This document shows, one piece after another, positions 34,164 to 57,980 of a stretch of DNA of 64,000 nt (within the stretch, counting starts at the first letter, position 1; the number at the start of each line of letters is the position of its first letter). The DNA is from Prostheceraeus crozeri (lineage: Eukaryota; Platyhelminthes; Polycladida; Euryleptidae): NCBI GenBank assembly GCA_907163375.1, contig CAJQUW010004447.1, positions 1-64,000 of the forward strand, written 5' to 3'. The translations under genes and the position numbers were made by a program. The notes under the pieces are model-generated. The model ran no database searches. It was not told where the DNA came from and was given only the letters and a program-made list of their open reading frames with translations.

Positions 34164-34275
34164 GAGACAATTTTGAAATTTCCTTTATGAGGATGAATGT
34201 GCAGACTGATTTCAGTGGGCGTTGGATAGCCCTTCAGATGCTCATTCCTCATAAAGGAAATTTCAAAATTGTCTC
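34164..34275. repeat. Short foldback, about 34-bp arms
   Basis: GAGACAATTTTGAAATTTCC (from 34164) is the inverted copy of the sequence ending at 34275; the arms match over about 34 bp with one or two changes around a 44-bp loop. Could form a stable hairpin; no known family recognised. Confidence 0.8.
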
Positions 34276-34925
34276 AAAATTCAATTCAATAAGAAGGCAA
34301 CAAGAAAAACTCAAAATTGCACAAGCACTTTCGATTCTTCAGGTGCAAATAGCGACGATTTTATGTAGTTATTATAAGATCATATATTTATTATAAAATT
34401 ATAACCTCCAGACATAATGAAATAATTCAAATCTCATTCTCAGATCTCGGGTTCAAAAATTTGAACTAGCAAACACGAATGCTATTACGGCAACTCATTT
34501 CACAGTCATATTTCCAAGCATTGCACCACTAATTTCTATGAATTAAATAATTTTGGCTAACAATAAAGCATGAAAATAGAGTCTCATAATGGGAATAAGA
34601 CATGCGTTAAGTTAATATTGCGTTGTAATTGAGATTCAAGCGGGCAGTATTTCTATGAATACAGATGCAGATGTGTACGCTGAGATTTCGAAATTATTTT
34701 CAGCTGAATCAATACAATCATGGGGCACGTTGCTACCGTGATCTTCCCCATTATGCCATAGCTAAATTACGCACACATTCAAATTTTGAACATCGTCGAT
34801 TATTGCTACAAAGGATAGCAGATGTTCTATTCGTGCAATGCCAAGGATACATCTTAGTATTTATCTTCTTTGTTTTTGTTTTCCTTGGTATTTCTCCAAA
34901 AATAGAATAGGACAAAACATTCACT

Positions 34926-34931
34926 TTTATT
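34926..34931 (-). promoter_or_regulatory. Candidate poly(A) signal AATAAA of the cathepsin gene
   Basis: AATAAA on the minus strand about 165 bp after the cathepsin stop codon, in an AT-rich setting. Distance is reasonable for a 3' UTR. Confidence 0.45.
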
Positions 34932-35096
34932 ACATGATGCGTATTATTGTAAACTATAAAATGATCTTTACAATGCACACGAAAGTTATAAAATTATTAA
35001 AATGTTCGAACACTTCATCGTTATCAAAATCATGCACATATTATGCGCGTAGTAAAGCAGGTGAATAAAACCAAAATTGAACCAATCCAAATTCCA

Positions 35097-46008
<10,912 letters not shown>

Positions 46009-46010
46009 AC

Positions 46011-46415
46011 CTGCAAAGAAAACATTTTTTTCATCATGCAAATAAATACACATGTTGATCAACGTTGAAGATCTCAAAATACAGACATATACACCGGATA
46101 GGCCCCTATCTGGTGCCGTTTAGAGGAATACAGTAACAATTTGGAAACCCACAACGGATAAGCAGTTTTCCAAGCATCAGACTTCCAATAATTTGCATTT
46201 ATATAACGAAACAGGAATTGTCGACAGTGATTCGCTAAGATAGCTTGTCATTAAGACTGAAATAGTTTGCCGATTACTTTATTTTAGGAACTATTCGAGA
46301 GAATGTGTACTGATTATTTAACAAGCTAATGGTACTAGGGAGATAATGTCAATGACCGTGATGGCTCATTTTTCGTGGGATATATTTTTACCTCATAGCA
46401 TGCATCATCCTAATT
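46011..46415. other. Cathepsin 5' flank, no gene seen
   Basis: Region to the right of the cathepsin start; a 5' UTR exon and promoter may lie here or further right, but no TATA or initiator could be chosen with confidence. Confidence 0.4.
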
Positions 46416-47190
46416 CAGCGTTGGCTTTTAGCCGGCTAAAACTGGTTTTTGCCACTAAGTGGTAAAAACCAGGTAAAAAACGGCAAAAACTGGTAAAAAC
46501 CGGCTTAAACTTCAATTCCGAAAAATCACTTTATTTCTCAAGTTGGGTTTTAAGTATTACGGTGCATGCGGGTTTGCAGTTTGAAACTCATCTTTCAAAA
46601 CATGACATTCATTCTGTGATGGAACCACATGATATGTTTTTATAACGAACGACAAACGATGTTGTCTTTCTTTACGATTGCTCTGCCCTTTTCTTGTGAT
46701 TTAAGACAAAATGTAGACTTCAGCACCATTTTGGCTCTTTAGCTCATGCAACAGAAGTTGTTAGATACTGGCAGAATTATCATCAAATGAATTAAAAAAT
46801 GAAAATAAATACATGAATATAACTGGTTTATACATACCACTAAATTAAGCAAACCACTTTCTCCATGTGGACGAGCTTCAGTAATCCCACTGCATCTTCT
46901 GTGTTGAGTGTTAAGCAAGAATGCAGAGTGCATTTTAATAGTAGCTTAGGTTTCATCAGATCTAGATTCGAACCCAGGTCTCATGAAGGCAGAGAAAACA
47001 CTCGATCAAAAGTCTCTACACCGGAAAATCTCACCTCCCAAATCATGCAATGTGCAACAGTCACTTAGAATGCATTTCTACTTTTTTTAGAAATATCCTA
47101 AATGAACTAATGCTTGTGACTGTTGCAGGAAATCATGATTTGTAAGAAATAATAATTAAATAACATAGTTCGCACCAGGGCAATTCCGCG

Positions 47191-47543
47191 CGTGTCGGAC
47201 GATATTTCCAGATTTTTTTCACTTCGAAGGATGCTGTAGATCTGAAACTCATACAACATCTACCCCTATTCCACACCTCCAAAGTCAATAAACAATTAAA
47301 GCTCTTGGTCGTTTTGCTTAGACTCGGGAGCATGAAATGTGTCCGTGTCGGACGTACGCGCAGAAAATACGATTTTATTTTTTTCAACTTTGAATCAAAT
47401 TTTCTGCGAATTGTGTGTGGCTATGAGTTTCAATCTTTGTGACAGTAAAATATGGGCATGAAGGTGTCTGAAACTGTAAATGAATAAGTCCTGGTCTTTC
47501 TTATTGTACAAATATCATTATTTATTTTTCGTGTCGGACGTAC
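47191..47543 (+). repeat. Three CGTGTCGGACG(TAC) motifs, left cluster
   Basis: Copies at 47191-47201, 47344-47357 and 47530-47543, all in the same orientation. Likely protein-binding sites of the transposon. Confidence 0.8.
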
Positions 47544-47844
47544 ATGTCCGAATTCATGGCTACATTTTTTACAAATATTATCGGAAATGATTACCTGAAT
47601 CTTAAAAATGCTCACTTACTTTGTATTTTCATTAACTTTGCGTATCTTGCGTTTACTTTTTGCATGCAATAGGTCTGTGGGACATACAGGCCCATATTCT
47701 GTAGGCTAGAATGGGACAGGCTATAGGCCTAATTTGAATTAAGCAAGGTACATGAGCATAAAGAAAAACGATAAGGAATGCATTCAATTTATTTTTAAAA
47801 CAAAAACTTAGTCAATCAAAACTCTTAGTCAATTCATCTGGATC

Positions 47845-49667
47845 TCAAATTGTCCCCGCGATCCGCAGGGCTGCGGAGGCTCGACAACCCTCACCACCTC
47901 ACTCAGGGAATACGCGATGGCGTCCTGCTTTGCGGGCCATTTCCAGTACGAGCCTGATGGATGCATGACGTTGACTACAACGCCTCCTTCACGACTGAAG
48001 CTTGTAACCTCACCGGGTAGAGCTGGCCTTCGTAGTTAACTACAACCCATGATCCGATTTGCAAGTCACAATTATCCACCTAGACATCTGAGTTGTTGTC
48101 TGTGGAAAGAATGCTCTCATCGTTGTCAAAGAGCTGTATATTGCGCAAGTCATTGCCTTGAGAAACATTCGAAACGAGAATATTAAGACCTCCACATGTT
48201 TTCACAAAATGAACAGTTTGAAGATTGGGAATTGGTCTGACTCGTTCCCAGCAATAATCGATTTCTGAGCAGTCCGAATAAATTTCACTACTGGGGATGA
48301 GAAAAAATGTGACATTCGGATTTCTATCAATCTCAACTTTACAAAAATCAACTGCGTCTTTTGGAAATGCTCTTTCTGCGCGAATATACCTCCAGACAGA
48401 ACGTTTTACCGTCCCACCTAATCCGTCAACAACACCTTTACCATGTGCAGTAGCGAAGAAGTGCCACTGAACTTGCACATCGAACATATCTTGCCATCTT
48501 CTCAAATTCGAGGAGATATCTCTGCTTAAACTGTGACGTAGCCTATGTGTGGTTCATTGTCAATCCAACAATAACAGGTGAAAAGTGTCACTTGATTGTA
48601 TGTACGCTTTTCGAATGCATTCGATTGCATTCGCTTGACATAAACGTGGTAAAGGAAGAGTGCTTCAGCTGCTTTCGTAAGTCATCTAGAATACTTTGCA
48701 AAGGTGCACACAGATCGAACTTTCGGAGCACATTGTGCTCATCAGACTGCCACTGCTGGTAATTGACATGAATTTGGTCATCATTGGAATCAAGATTTCC
48801 CAAATTGCTGAAATTTTCTTGACAGTCAGCACAAACAAGTCTCATACAACTTTCATCATTCGATGAACACACCAAGCTATCAGTGAAAGTCGACACATCA
48901 ACAGGAAGATTTGTAAAAGGATGCAATGCTCTCAAAAGAAGCCGCACATTCTCATGGTACTTACATACACAAACATTGTGTGGCAAGCTGTCATACAATT
49001 TGATGTATTTTGGTCTCATTTCACAGAACTTGGTCTTTCCTATGGTCTGATCAGGATTTTGCAACTTGAACAACCTATAGGCTTCCATCAATGACATCAA
49101 CATGTACTTGGCCTGATAAATCAACTTAACCGTCTCACCTTTGTCATTCTTCTGTCGAATAATAACGTTGTCCCTTCTTCCTGGAGTCTGCCATGAAATA
49201 TCATCAGATGAAAGAAAACTGATTACCTTGATCTCCTGTTCCTTTCGACTAGCAAGTGTCCTAGCTGCACGACTCACATCATCAGAAACTCTAATATCTG
49301 AATCCTTAGCTAAGGCCAGGACGACAGATTTCCGTTTTCTCGGAGACATCGGAAGGACTCCCTTAGCTCGCTTCAAAGCTTTGCCGAACGATTGCTTGCT
49401 TCCAAAGTGCGAAGGTGATCCCATTTCTGGCACATTGCTGGGGCTTGCTACCGTCGACATTGCTTGTTTACGACGTAGTTTCTTCACCCTTCTTGCTTCC
49501 CCACTTCTGAACTCTTGTAACTCCTTCGAACTCATCTTACCCTGCTTTGCTGCTCTTTCTCTTCTCTTACGTTCTTTCTCTCTCAATAAATGAATGGAAT
49601 ACTTCGTCGAGTCATGCTTCAACTTCTCGCGTTTTCTTCTTTGGCCGTCTTTGTTAGACAGTGGCAT
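47845..49667 (-). pseudogene. DDE-like transposon gene of unnamed family, deleted and broken
   Basis: Segment 1 (49667-48588) begins MPLSNKDGQRRKREKLKHDS with a long basic, coiled-coil-like N-terminus. Then come DDISWQTPGRRDNVIIRQ and FCEMRPKYIKLYDSLPHNVC followed by CxxHEN and CxxCxENF cysteines. Segment 2 (48505-48080) begins with QVQWHFFATAHGKGVVDGLG and GTVKRSVWRYI, a conserved block of this repeat-borne family. After a stop, GSWVVVNYEGQLYPGEVTSF and VMHPSGSYWKWPAKQD (47845-48075) form the C-terminal domain. Sequence between segments 1 and 2, where other family members have the catalytic core, seems deleted. I recall relatives in aphids, hydra and fish repeats but cannot name the superfamily. 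Confidence 0.65.
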
Positions 49668-50947
49668 AGTGACTGAAAAAAGAGGGTAGGGCTACAGTAC
49701 GAGACCGAGTAGGCTCATTGTACATTTGTCGTATAAAAAGTATCACTGTACAATGTACATACTTGAGCACACCTGCACGGTTCATTGCAGTACAGTATGT
49801 GGCCTACTTGTATTCTTACCCACAGATGTGATATCAAAAGCGCAATGTAGGCCTATCCTCCAAATTTAGCCATTTTGGTTTAGGATTGTGCTTGAATTGT
49901 CATAAAAGTGTAAGCACAACACCACGATGAAGTCCTGCTTGACTGGCAACAATGATTGGTTCCATAATTTGAGCGAGAAATACGAACACATCTTATTTTA
50001 TCGGATTGCGTCCTTCATGGAATTTCTGTTTACAGTGAGCGATAAAGCAAGCGCTGCAAACTTTTTTTGTAAGCTGAAAAGCCTGGTTTCTATATCTGGT
50101 GGTCATCAGATGAGACTATATATAATCACTTAACAATAGCGAAGCTTGTTGGGGTACAAATTGACGACATCAAATCTGGGGAAGTACCGTTAATGTTGTT
50201 TATCGTAGAAGATTACTAATGCGGTTCAAAAGTAAATCTCTTCATACCTGGCAGGAAAAAACTTGACGATAGTGAATCCTTGAGCGCGGTAGGCTAATGA
50301 TTGATAACTCGGATAAGTGTAAGTAAAAGTAAAATAGTGCTAACATTTGTGCTAACTCGATATCTTTAGCAGGTCCAGTTGACGAATAAGCATTTATAAC
50401 AGCTTGCCTCATTACAGTTTATGAAAAAAACAGCACAAAAGGCGCCCTACACTAGCTGCAGATTTAAATAATTTTGCACATCTACTAGTAGCTACACACA
50501 TGCATACAACACGTCAACATTGGAGTAGTTATGCAGTATCTTAAGTTCACGCTATCTGTACCGTATGTTGTCCTCGGTAATATACCGCATGTTGTCCTCA
50601 GGGGCTCTATCACTCACCTTGTTCTATGCTGATCACAGATGAACTGAAATCTCGAAGATGATTCATTGAGGTGAAGGATTTCCATGAATTGTAACATTGC
50701 TATTTTTAGACATGACTCCTCAGTTTGTCTTCCAATGGAGTAGAGGCGAAATTTCAGTTGGTGGAAAGATGAAATTGGTAGCCAATTACCGAATAAAAAG
50801 GATTTCTTTATTGTCAATGACTTAAATGAAACGGATTAGCACTGTTAATACATCTGTGAATACATTATTCGAGGTCTGTTATCGTGTGCAGGCGAAATAC
50901 TTAACAAATTGCTTTAATTATACTTGGTTCACAACAGGTCAAAATTT

Positions 50948-51130
50948 CGTGTCGGACGTACATGTACGTCCGACACGCTCCCACCGATGCATTAAACAAC
51001 GATAGACCAAACCAACTATGGGTTATTGATGCATCACATGAACTTATTGATAATCTAGAATGGTTTCTCTAAATTCGCATTTGTTACGTCACAGTACAAA
51101 CAAAACAGTTCATTTTCGTGTCGGACGTAC
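50948..51130 (+). repeat. CGTGTCGGACGTAC motifs, right cluster with 30-bp palindrome
   Basis: 50948-50977 is a perfect 30-bp palindrome made of two inverted motif copies; a further direct copy is at 51117-51130. Confidence 0.85.
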
Positions 51131-52715
51131 AACGACCACAGCTGCTGAAAGTAACATCCCCGCAATTCTTCCATCCGACTAGAAATTTAAATTCAACAAT
51201 ACGATTGTCGAAAGTAGTCCATATTCCATTGTACAGACCAGTTGATCAGCTTTCGTGACACTTAAACTGACTCCGAAATGATAATTGATATCATCATATT
51301 TTTTGGAAATTTTGCATGAATTGTATACTACTCTTAAACATACTACTGCTACATATGACTGAATCAAAATGACTAATAAAGTGTATTTTCATAAACTACA
51401 GCGTATTGGCTTTCAAATGATGTAATATAATCAACAGTTTGGATTATTTGAAATTTTGATACCGAGGTTGACCTTTCCGCGGAATTGCCCACCAGCAATA
51501 TTGAAAAGTGAGGTAGGCCCTATAGTGCATGTCTGAACAGCTTCAGTTATAATCTCAACAAAAGAACATGTCCAGTAAGCTGTAAAATTGATCTGGTTAA
51601 TAGAATCTGAGAGCAACAAACAATTTTGACATTGTTGTGATATACAAATTTTTTAGGTTCTTGAAATTTCCATATTTTGAGCTCAAATCAAAACTTTACT
51701 TTCGGTTTTAAATTCATTTAGCATAACCTTTTCCTCTAAATATGTGAGGGTAAATTACCATGACATGAAAAATGTTGAAGGGCAACATTTTTAAATCTAG
51801 TCCTACTGGGAGTGCAGGATAAATTTCATAGCAATATTCGTGTAATCACAAAGGGTATGGGACATTTGCCACAGATTTGGAAGACATGCTATTCTATGAG
51901 ATCAGCAGGGAGGGGGATGTTTTCGATATTTTATATAGAGCCAAGTAATTTACTTCCAGCATGGACGTCTGTTGCATCTTATAATGAATGAAATTCGTAA
52001 AGCAACGAAATGCGTGCACACTTAGAAGAATAAAGCACAACAGCTTTATAACAATATTTTTTACAATAATTCATATTCTTACACCTATACTTGGAACATA
52101 TTCTTGATTGAAATACGATATTGATAGGTTTGAATTGTGAAAATACAGGCCTAAATGTTCATCGAATGATGGAAAAGTAAAGTGAACTTATTGCGACTAA
52201 CGTTCATCAATAAAGTAGGGAGTGGCGATGATCCCTTGTATTGTATGTACCCAAAAAACTTTAGTAATCCTGGAAAATAGTTTTAGCCAGTTTTAGCCGG
52301 AAAATGGTGACAAATGCTGGTGGTTTTTACCGGTTTTTACCAGGTGGCAAAAACCAGGGTGGTTTTTACCGGCCAATCCTGTCCTAATTTGAACTTTAGT
52401 TAGAGGAACTATAAAACAATTTAAAAGCAGTTACAATCAATGTATCACTATCTCAAAAGAAACCGATCTCAATTCGTCATGTGATGCGATGAACCAGAAG
52501 GAAATGAAAAACAAAGTAACTTTTGCATATTGCTACAAATCAAATCGTGAACTAAATCAAACGTTGGTATTCGGTCGAACTTCGAAATGTTTAAGTTCCG
52601 ATAGAGCCAAACTCTGTGCAATCAGATAAACACAAAGTAGAATAAATAATAATTTCATGCACAATGAAGCAATATGAAGTCGCGAAATACAATAGGAGCC
52701 TAACATTTATTTATA

Positions 52716-54338
52716 CAGTGGTCAAAAAGTTTGTATATACCTAATGTGAAGCGAAATATCTGCATTTCTAATATGATCCGCGTCAGCCTGAACAGCAAGA
52801 TATCCAGTCGAGTAATCTAGCAGTTCATGGACTATCTATGCTCAGTCAGACACATGATTAGATGTCAATGTTAAGAATCATTTATTTTATCCAAAGCTTA
52901 GCTTATCAATGCATGACCAGTTCAAACTTTTTATTGTCACGTAATGTCTCGGAAGCTGTCACCTGACGAAAGAAAATTTATTTTGATTAATTATTGTAAA
53001 CATGAAAGCGCAAGTAAAGTGATCTAAGAATGAAAGAAGACCTTTCCAACATCACTTCCAACAAGGGTTACCATATACAGATTTCGAGATAAGTTTGCAG
53101 AAACCGGCGGCTCAGTTCAAGACGCACCAAGATCGGGAAGACAAGTCTCAGAAAACAACACCAGACAACAGGTTTTTGGTTGACAAGGCATACGAAATCA
53201 GTCCAAACGAAGTCCACTAGACGAGGTAGTCTGGAGCTAGGGTTGTCACGAAGATCACTAATGAATAATTTGAAGGAACTAGACAAGCACCCCTACATTC
53301 CGTCTTACTCACTAACTTTGGGGAGATGACGACGATCGCCGTCTTCATTTTGCGGAGATTTTCATCAGTGAGGCCATGATAATCCTCATATTTTGAACAG
53401 GATTATTTGGTAACATCAATCTCAATTCAAGCTGAGTGGGCATTGAACAGACATAACTGTGTTTATTGGTCTTCATAGAACACACACTGCTATCTTCACT
53501 ATCACAAAGCAGTTGAACCCAGCCAGACCTAGCAGTTTGTAATTGGACCTGAGCTTTTCTACAACTCTAACTGGTGAAACATGCTTGGAAAAATTACGAA
53601 GTGTCGTTCTACCCACTTTACAGGAAAGAGAAGACTTTCACCAACTGTCTTTCAAACAGGATGGCGCTCCCATACACTATTCCGCTGCGGTGAGAGGCTA
53701 TCTTGATGAAGTGGATCTGTCGATCAGGTCCCATAGAGTGGCCTCATCGTTCACCTGATCTCACCCCAACGGACTGCAGTGTTTGGGAGATGGTCAAGAA
53801 CATAGGTTATGGGCAGCGACCAACCTCTGTACCTTAGTTGAGAGCCTACTTAATCCAGGAGTTCTCAGACATTGATGAAAATAATGACTCGTCGGAGAAT
53901 TTGCCGCAGTGTTCTGGTAAGATGTGAGCAATGTGCTGAAGCTCGTGGAAAGAATTTTGAGCATTTAAGTCAATAAAATCTTATTTTGACTTTTAACTTC
54001 TTCGACCGAATTTGGAGTCTCATGAATAGCATAATATTATTTGCTTTAGTTTTGTATTATTAAATAGAAGATCCAAGGATGAATTATGTTTGTCAGAACT
54101 TAGTGTCCTAAAATAACTTTAAACAACCATTATCTCACGTATTGTACGAAAAGCAAAGTTTTCAATGTAATTTTAGAATAAGATTTATCATTGTTTTCAT
54201 TGTTTCCTCAATCACATGCCATGGATATCCATTTCAATTTATTTTCCAGCAAACTTTTACTTGAATAGGGAATCTACATATTGGAAATGTAGATATTTCG
54301 TTTAACATTAGGTATATACAAACTTTTTGACCACTCGG
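52716..54338 (+). mobile_element. mariner-type element, decayed (TA duplication)
   Basis: Inverted ends: left CAGTGGTCAAAAAGTTTGTA; right, read inward, CGAGTGGTCAAAAAGTTTGT; both flanked by TA (52714-52715, 54339-54340). About 1.62 kb. Confidence 0.9.
52944..53972 (+). pseudogene. mariner-type transposase relic
   Basis: Starts MSRKLSPDERKFILINYCKH, the same N-terminal helix-turn-helix type as the copy at 27-28 kb. It continues in several frames: ELGLSRRSLMNNLKELDKHP, HQSQFKLSGH, and FKQDGAPIHYSAAVRGYLDE (second Asp) within the open segment 53543-53758. Many stops and frameshifts. Older than its relative at 27 kb. Confidence 0.8.
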
Positions 54339-54344
54339 TATACA

Positions 54345-55805
54345 AATAGAATTTAGTGGTACCTGTGCCGTATACTGTGAAAAAGAAGCACTGTCATATT
54401 GTACAAAAATCAATCAATCGATTTCCAGTCAAAGAATGCATACTCGCTTCGAGCCAGCGTCACGTACCGGCAACTGAAATTTCTTAATGGAATTTTAGGA
54501 GGTTGTTTACTAAGCAAATGGCCATAAAAAAGACGACAATTCCCGTCTATCTTGTCGAAGAAGATCACGGGCTGATAAGCCGGAAAAAACTATCCATTAT
54601 CATTGTAGCTGTGTGCACAATCAAATCAGCATAAAAAATTCTTTTAACATGCAGCCTTCCGCGAAAAGAGACAACAATTTCCACTCAAATCGTGTAATGA
54701 ACAATTAATTTTTTAAATAAGTAGCTCTGCCATTAACCATCGCTACAGCAAACAAAATTGGATTACACGCTTAAAAAATATGGAAATGAATTGCAAAGAA
54801 CACAATAGAGATAAATAACATGCGTTTACTTCAAATCCAATGCACTTTGGTTTCGTAGAATGAGTGCCGGTACGCAGTATAATTCGTTCATTACGTCTTT
54901 ATATCATTTAGATCTAATCGTTTTGAGCTTAAGTTTATCACCGGGGGATGTCGAGGTCAACAACAATTACATGGCAACGCTTGTTCTCCATATGATTTAT
55001 CTACCTATGATGTGTGTAGACATCTTGAGGTGGTCCACGTATCCGGGAGAATCCGGGAGAAGATCAAGAGAGAGAATAACTTCTTCAGATACATATTAAT
55101 CAATGTTTGTATGCATGTTTTATATGCAAAATTAATATGTATACGAAGGTGTTCTCGCTCTTGATATGTGCACAACAAACTTGTCAAGTTCTTTATCAGT
55201 GTACTGAAGTTGCAAAATCAACTAACTATTGCACATAGATCAACATCGGGATGATGAGCACAAATTCAAGCACACACGTGATAATATAGTTTAATACTTC
55301 TACAGTAATACTGATACCGCCGCGGCTGCTAAATTCTTATGGACTTACTTCCTGATTCTGGGAGTGAATTCGGCTGACGTTCTGAAACCAAACCGACAAC
55401 ACGTTCAACTTAGGCGGGTTGATCGTTAATACAGTCAGCTGTCTAGATTTATACTCAGAATATCACATGACAACTGAGATGTTCCCTATGCGTTATGTTA
55501 AGCCAATCACAAGCATTAAGACAAACCGATCAATGGCACTCTTCGCTGATTGGTCTGTTTCTCGCGTAAGCACACCGAGCTTCAGAAGATCAGCTCCGCT
55601 GTCACACACATAATGTCACACACGCAATCGTAACAGCTGACAGAGACACACACTGAACTATGAGAGATTGAGAGACTGCTTTGAACAGCAGAAGACGAGC
55701 GACAAGAATTATGCATTTAAGTCTGCTGACTCAGGAGTAGAACATTTTTTAGTGAATTGCATAGTACGCATTCTCGTACATACACAGAATACAGTAATTC
55801 AGGAA
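54345..55805. other. No gene seen
   Basis: About 1.45 kb without recognisable coding or repeat structure. CCAAT-type words in both orientations near 55502 and 55548 are noted but not enough to call a promoter. Confidence 0.4.
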
Positions 55806-57170
55806 ATAATAATAATAATGCGTTTATTTGAAATCACAAGCCTCAATATTGGAAATCGTGAGGCGAAAATCAGATAATGGACACGAAATATACTCAGAAT
55901 GAAATTATAATAAGAAAAACAAGAAAACAAAATTCATAAATCATAGTCTTGCAGTAGCAGTAACACAAGCACAAAACTGGCTGAGGTCTTATCCCACCAT
56001 TCGCAAGCCGTATCATTGAAAGAAAGCAATTTTTTCTCATGGCGGACTTACATGTAGGTACACTGAACTTTTTAGAGTACTGTAGACGTTGCGGAGCAAG
56101 ACAATGCAAAGGGTAATTTGAGTCGTTACAAAGTGATTCAAATAATTTTAAACCGATCATATTTCTTCTATAATACAATGGAATAAACTTGTCACAAGTA
56201 CACTGCGAATACTGGGATGTCACACACAAAATTTTATGTGCACGATTTTGCAGTATTCCTGTACATTACTGTTCATCACATTGAGACCAACAAATATAGG
56301 AGCTGCATATTCTAATATAATGCGAATATAGCTATTGTAAATCAAAACCAGATCATCAATTGGTAAAAAAGGTTTAAGTTGACGAAGGGCAAAAAGGGGA
56401 CTTGAAACCTTCTTTGATATAGTCTCAATATATTTCTGCATGTTCAAGCGAGAGTCAAGTGTAACACCCAAAAATTTCATATATTTGTTAGCAGGAATAC
56501 CAGGAATACCAGGTATACCAGGAATGTTGTAAGAAGATAAATCTTCGGATTTGCGCATAGAAATATAAGTCTGCTGACATTTTCCTATTTTCAAAGTCAT
56601 TTAATTTTTATAGCACCACGCAACAACTTCAGAGTACATCGAGATTAAAGGACTTGGATCATGCTTTTTAATAACTCCAATCAATAAAATATCATCAGCA
56701 TACTTTATTATTGTAGCATCTGATGAAGTAGAGGGAAACATATCAGCACAAAAATAAGCAAATAATATTGGTCCGATTGATGAACCTTGATAGGGATGCC
56801 ACTGTATTCGTTCCTCTATTTCAGCCTTTGAGAACGATGACTGAGATAATTTTGAGTAAATGAAATAACGAAATTATCGAAACTGGTCACACGCATTTTC
56901 TCAATCAATAGGCGATGTGATATTCTATCGAACCCCTTTGTGAGATCCACTGCAAGTAAATGGCATGCAACTACGTCATCCTTTTGCAGATCTTCCGTAA
57001 TGAAATTTTCAGCCTTGACGAGCGCACAAGTGGTAGAGCTCATTTTTCGATATGCGAACTGCATATGATCAAATCTTTTCATGAATTCATTGCCAGTAAC
57101 TTTGATCAGCATCCTCTCGAACAACCGTTCGGTTACATGCAAAACAAATAAATAAATAAATAAGGGCCTC
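55806..57170 (-). mobile_element. CR1-like LINE, 5'-truncated, decayed RT
   Basis: Minus strand. 57208-56816 holds QFAYRKMSSTTCALVKAENF and VDLTKGFDRISHRLLIEKM (RT palm Asp). Around 56780-56690 are QGSSIGPILFAYFCADM and IIKYADDILLIG (catalytic YADD). 56600-56220 has MKFLGVTLDSRLNMQKYIE, and 56229-55894 the C-terminal FSVPTCKSAMRKNCFL...NGG. The parts lie in different frames, so it is a pseudogene with a few indels. The 3' end is an ATT-type microsatellite (55806-55820), as in CR1-group elements. A GIP tripeptide expansion lies near 56500. Confidence 0.85.
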
Positions 57171-57629
57171 GGATTGCTATCTTCGATATACAAGCATCTG
57201 CAGTCCACTTCCTAAATCATTGCACAGCTCAAAAAGTTCTTTTGTCTTTTGTTTACTGTCATCAAGTTTGATCTTAGGCTCAAAATTATTTGATTAGGTC
57301 TGGTGAAATTATTCACTTGGTCAGCCGAGACACGTAGTTTAGGAAAAAGTGTGGTTTGCTCAATTAAATGAAGTATGTCTAGTTAATGATTGGAAGCTTG
57401 TTACTTTACAGGCCAACCGCTGAATCAGCAGCATCAGCACAGCAATCTCGGGATATATTTTGAGATAATATTTGAAATGTCTTATGAATTCTGAGTATTT
57501 CAAATGCGCTGTTAAATGTCGATATCAATTTTAATCTGTCTGATGAATATGTCTAAACTGATTGGAACAAAGTAATGAAAGTTACGTATCTTACGTTGAA
57601 TATTAAACTGCTAACTGCTCGTATCTTGG

Positions 57630-57980
57630 TTGTTAATAGTAGGACATAATAGGGTGCACTGTAACATTCTCCGACAATTAAAGTGATGTAATAAATAGTA
57701 GAAAATACAATGCGAATGATAAGTAATAACCAAGTGCTGTATGTTGATCCATTCGAGTAAACGACTCAAAAATATGCTCAGGTCACTCACTTTAATTCAT
57801 TGATGACAAAAAAGAAAAAGACCACCAGAATGCTCTTTTCTTGCTCTAAATATACTGTCGAGCGCATAGAGCGAATTGTTTCGAAATCTCGGGATCCAGG
57901 GAGTAGAATTTATCGGGAATAAGAAACTCGGGATTGTATTTTTATAATCCCGAAATCACGGAATTGCAATCCCTACTGCA
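57630..57980. repeat. Dispersed repeat copy R1 with CGGGAT words
   Basis: Shares phrases with R2 and R3 (TCTCCGAC, AATAGTAG, TAAACGACTCA, CGGGATTG) and ends GCAATCCCTA, resembling a hAT-type terminus (AGGGATTGC). Diverged; no coding. Confidence 0.45.

Larger units (their letters stand above)
33914..35096. other. No gene seen; small foldback and cathepsin 3' region
   Basis: AT-rich spacer between PB2 and the cathepsin gene. It holds a short hairpin (34164-34275) and, on the minus strand, the presumed 3' UTR and poly(A) signal of the cathepsin gene. Confidence 0.5.
46416..52381 (-). mobile_element. 5.97-kb DNA transposon with 8-bp duplication, unassigned
   Basis: Perfect duplication TCCTAATT at 46408-46415 and 52382-52389. 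Ends CAGCGTTGGC and, read inward from the right, CAGGATTGGC, each followed by permuted GGTAAAAACC/GGTTTTTGCC words for about 100 bp. An 8-bp duplication and CAG ends fit hAT or another 8-bp group. The only gene inside (47845-49667) does not look like a hAT transposase, so either this is a different superfamily or one element is nested in another. Six copies of a CGTGTCGGACG motif flank the gene. Confidence 0.82.

Noticed and set aside
46960-46990. B-box-like GGGTTCGAATC on the minus strand
   Set aside because: Flanks do not form a T stem and no A-box lies upstream; likely chance or a very old SINE.
48588-49667. A host nuclear basic protein gene
   Set aside because: The adjacent GTVKR block and C-terminal MHPSG domain, plus the transposon ends around it, indicate a mobile-element gene.
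55495-55560. Promoter with inverted CCAAT boxes
   Set aside because: Only two short words, with no TATA, initiator or downstream gene.
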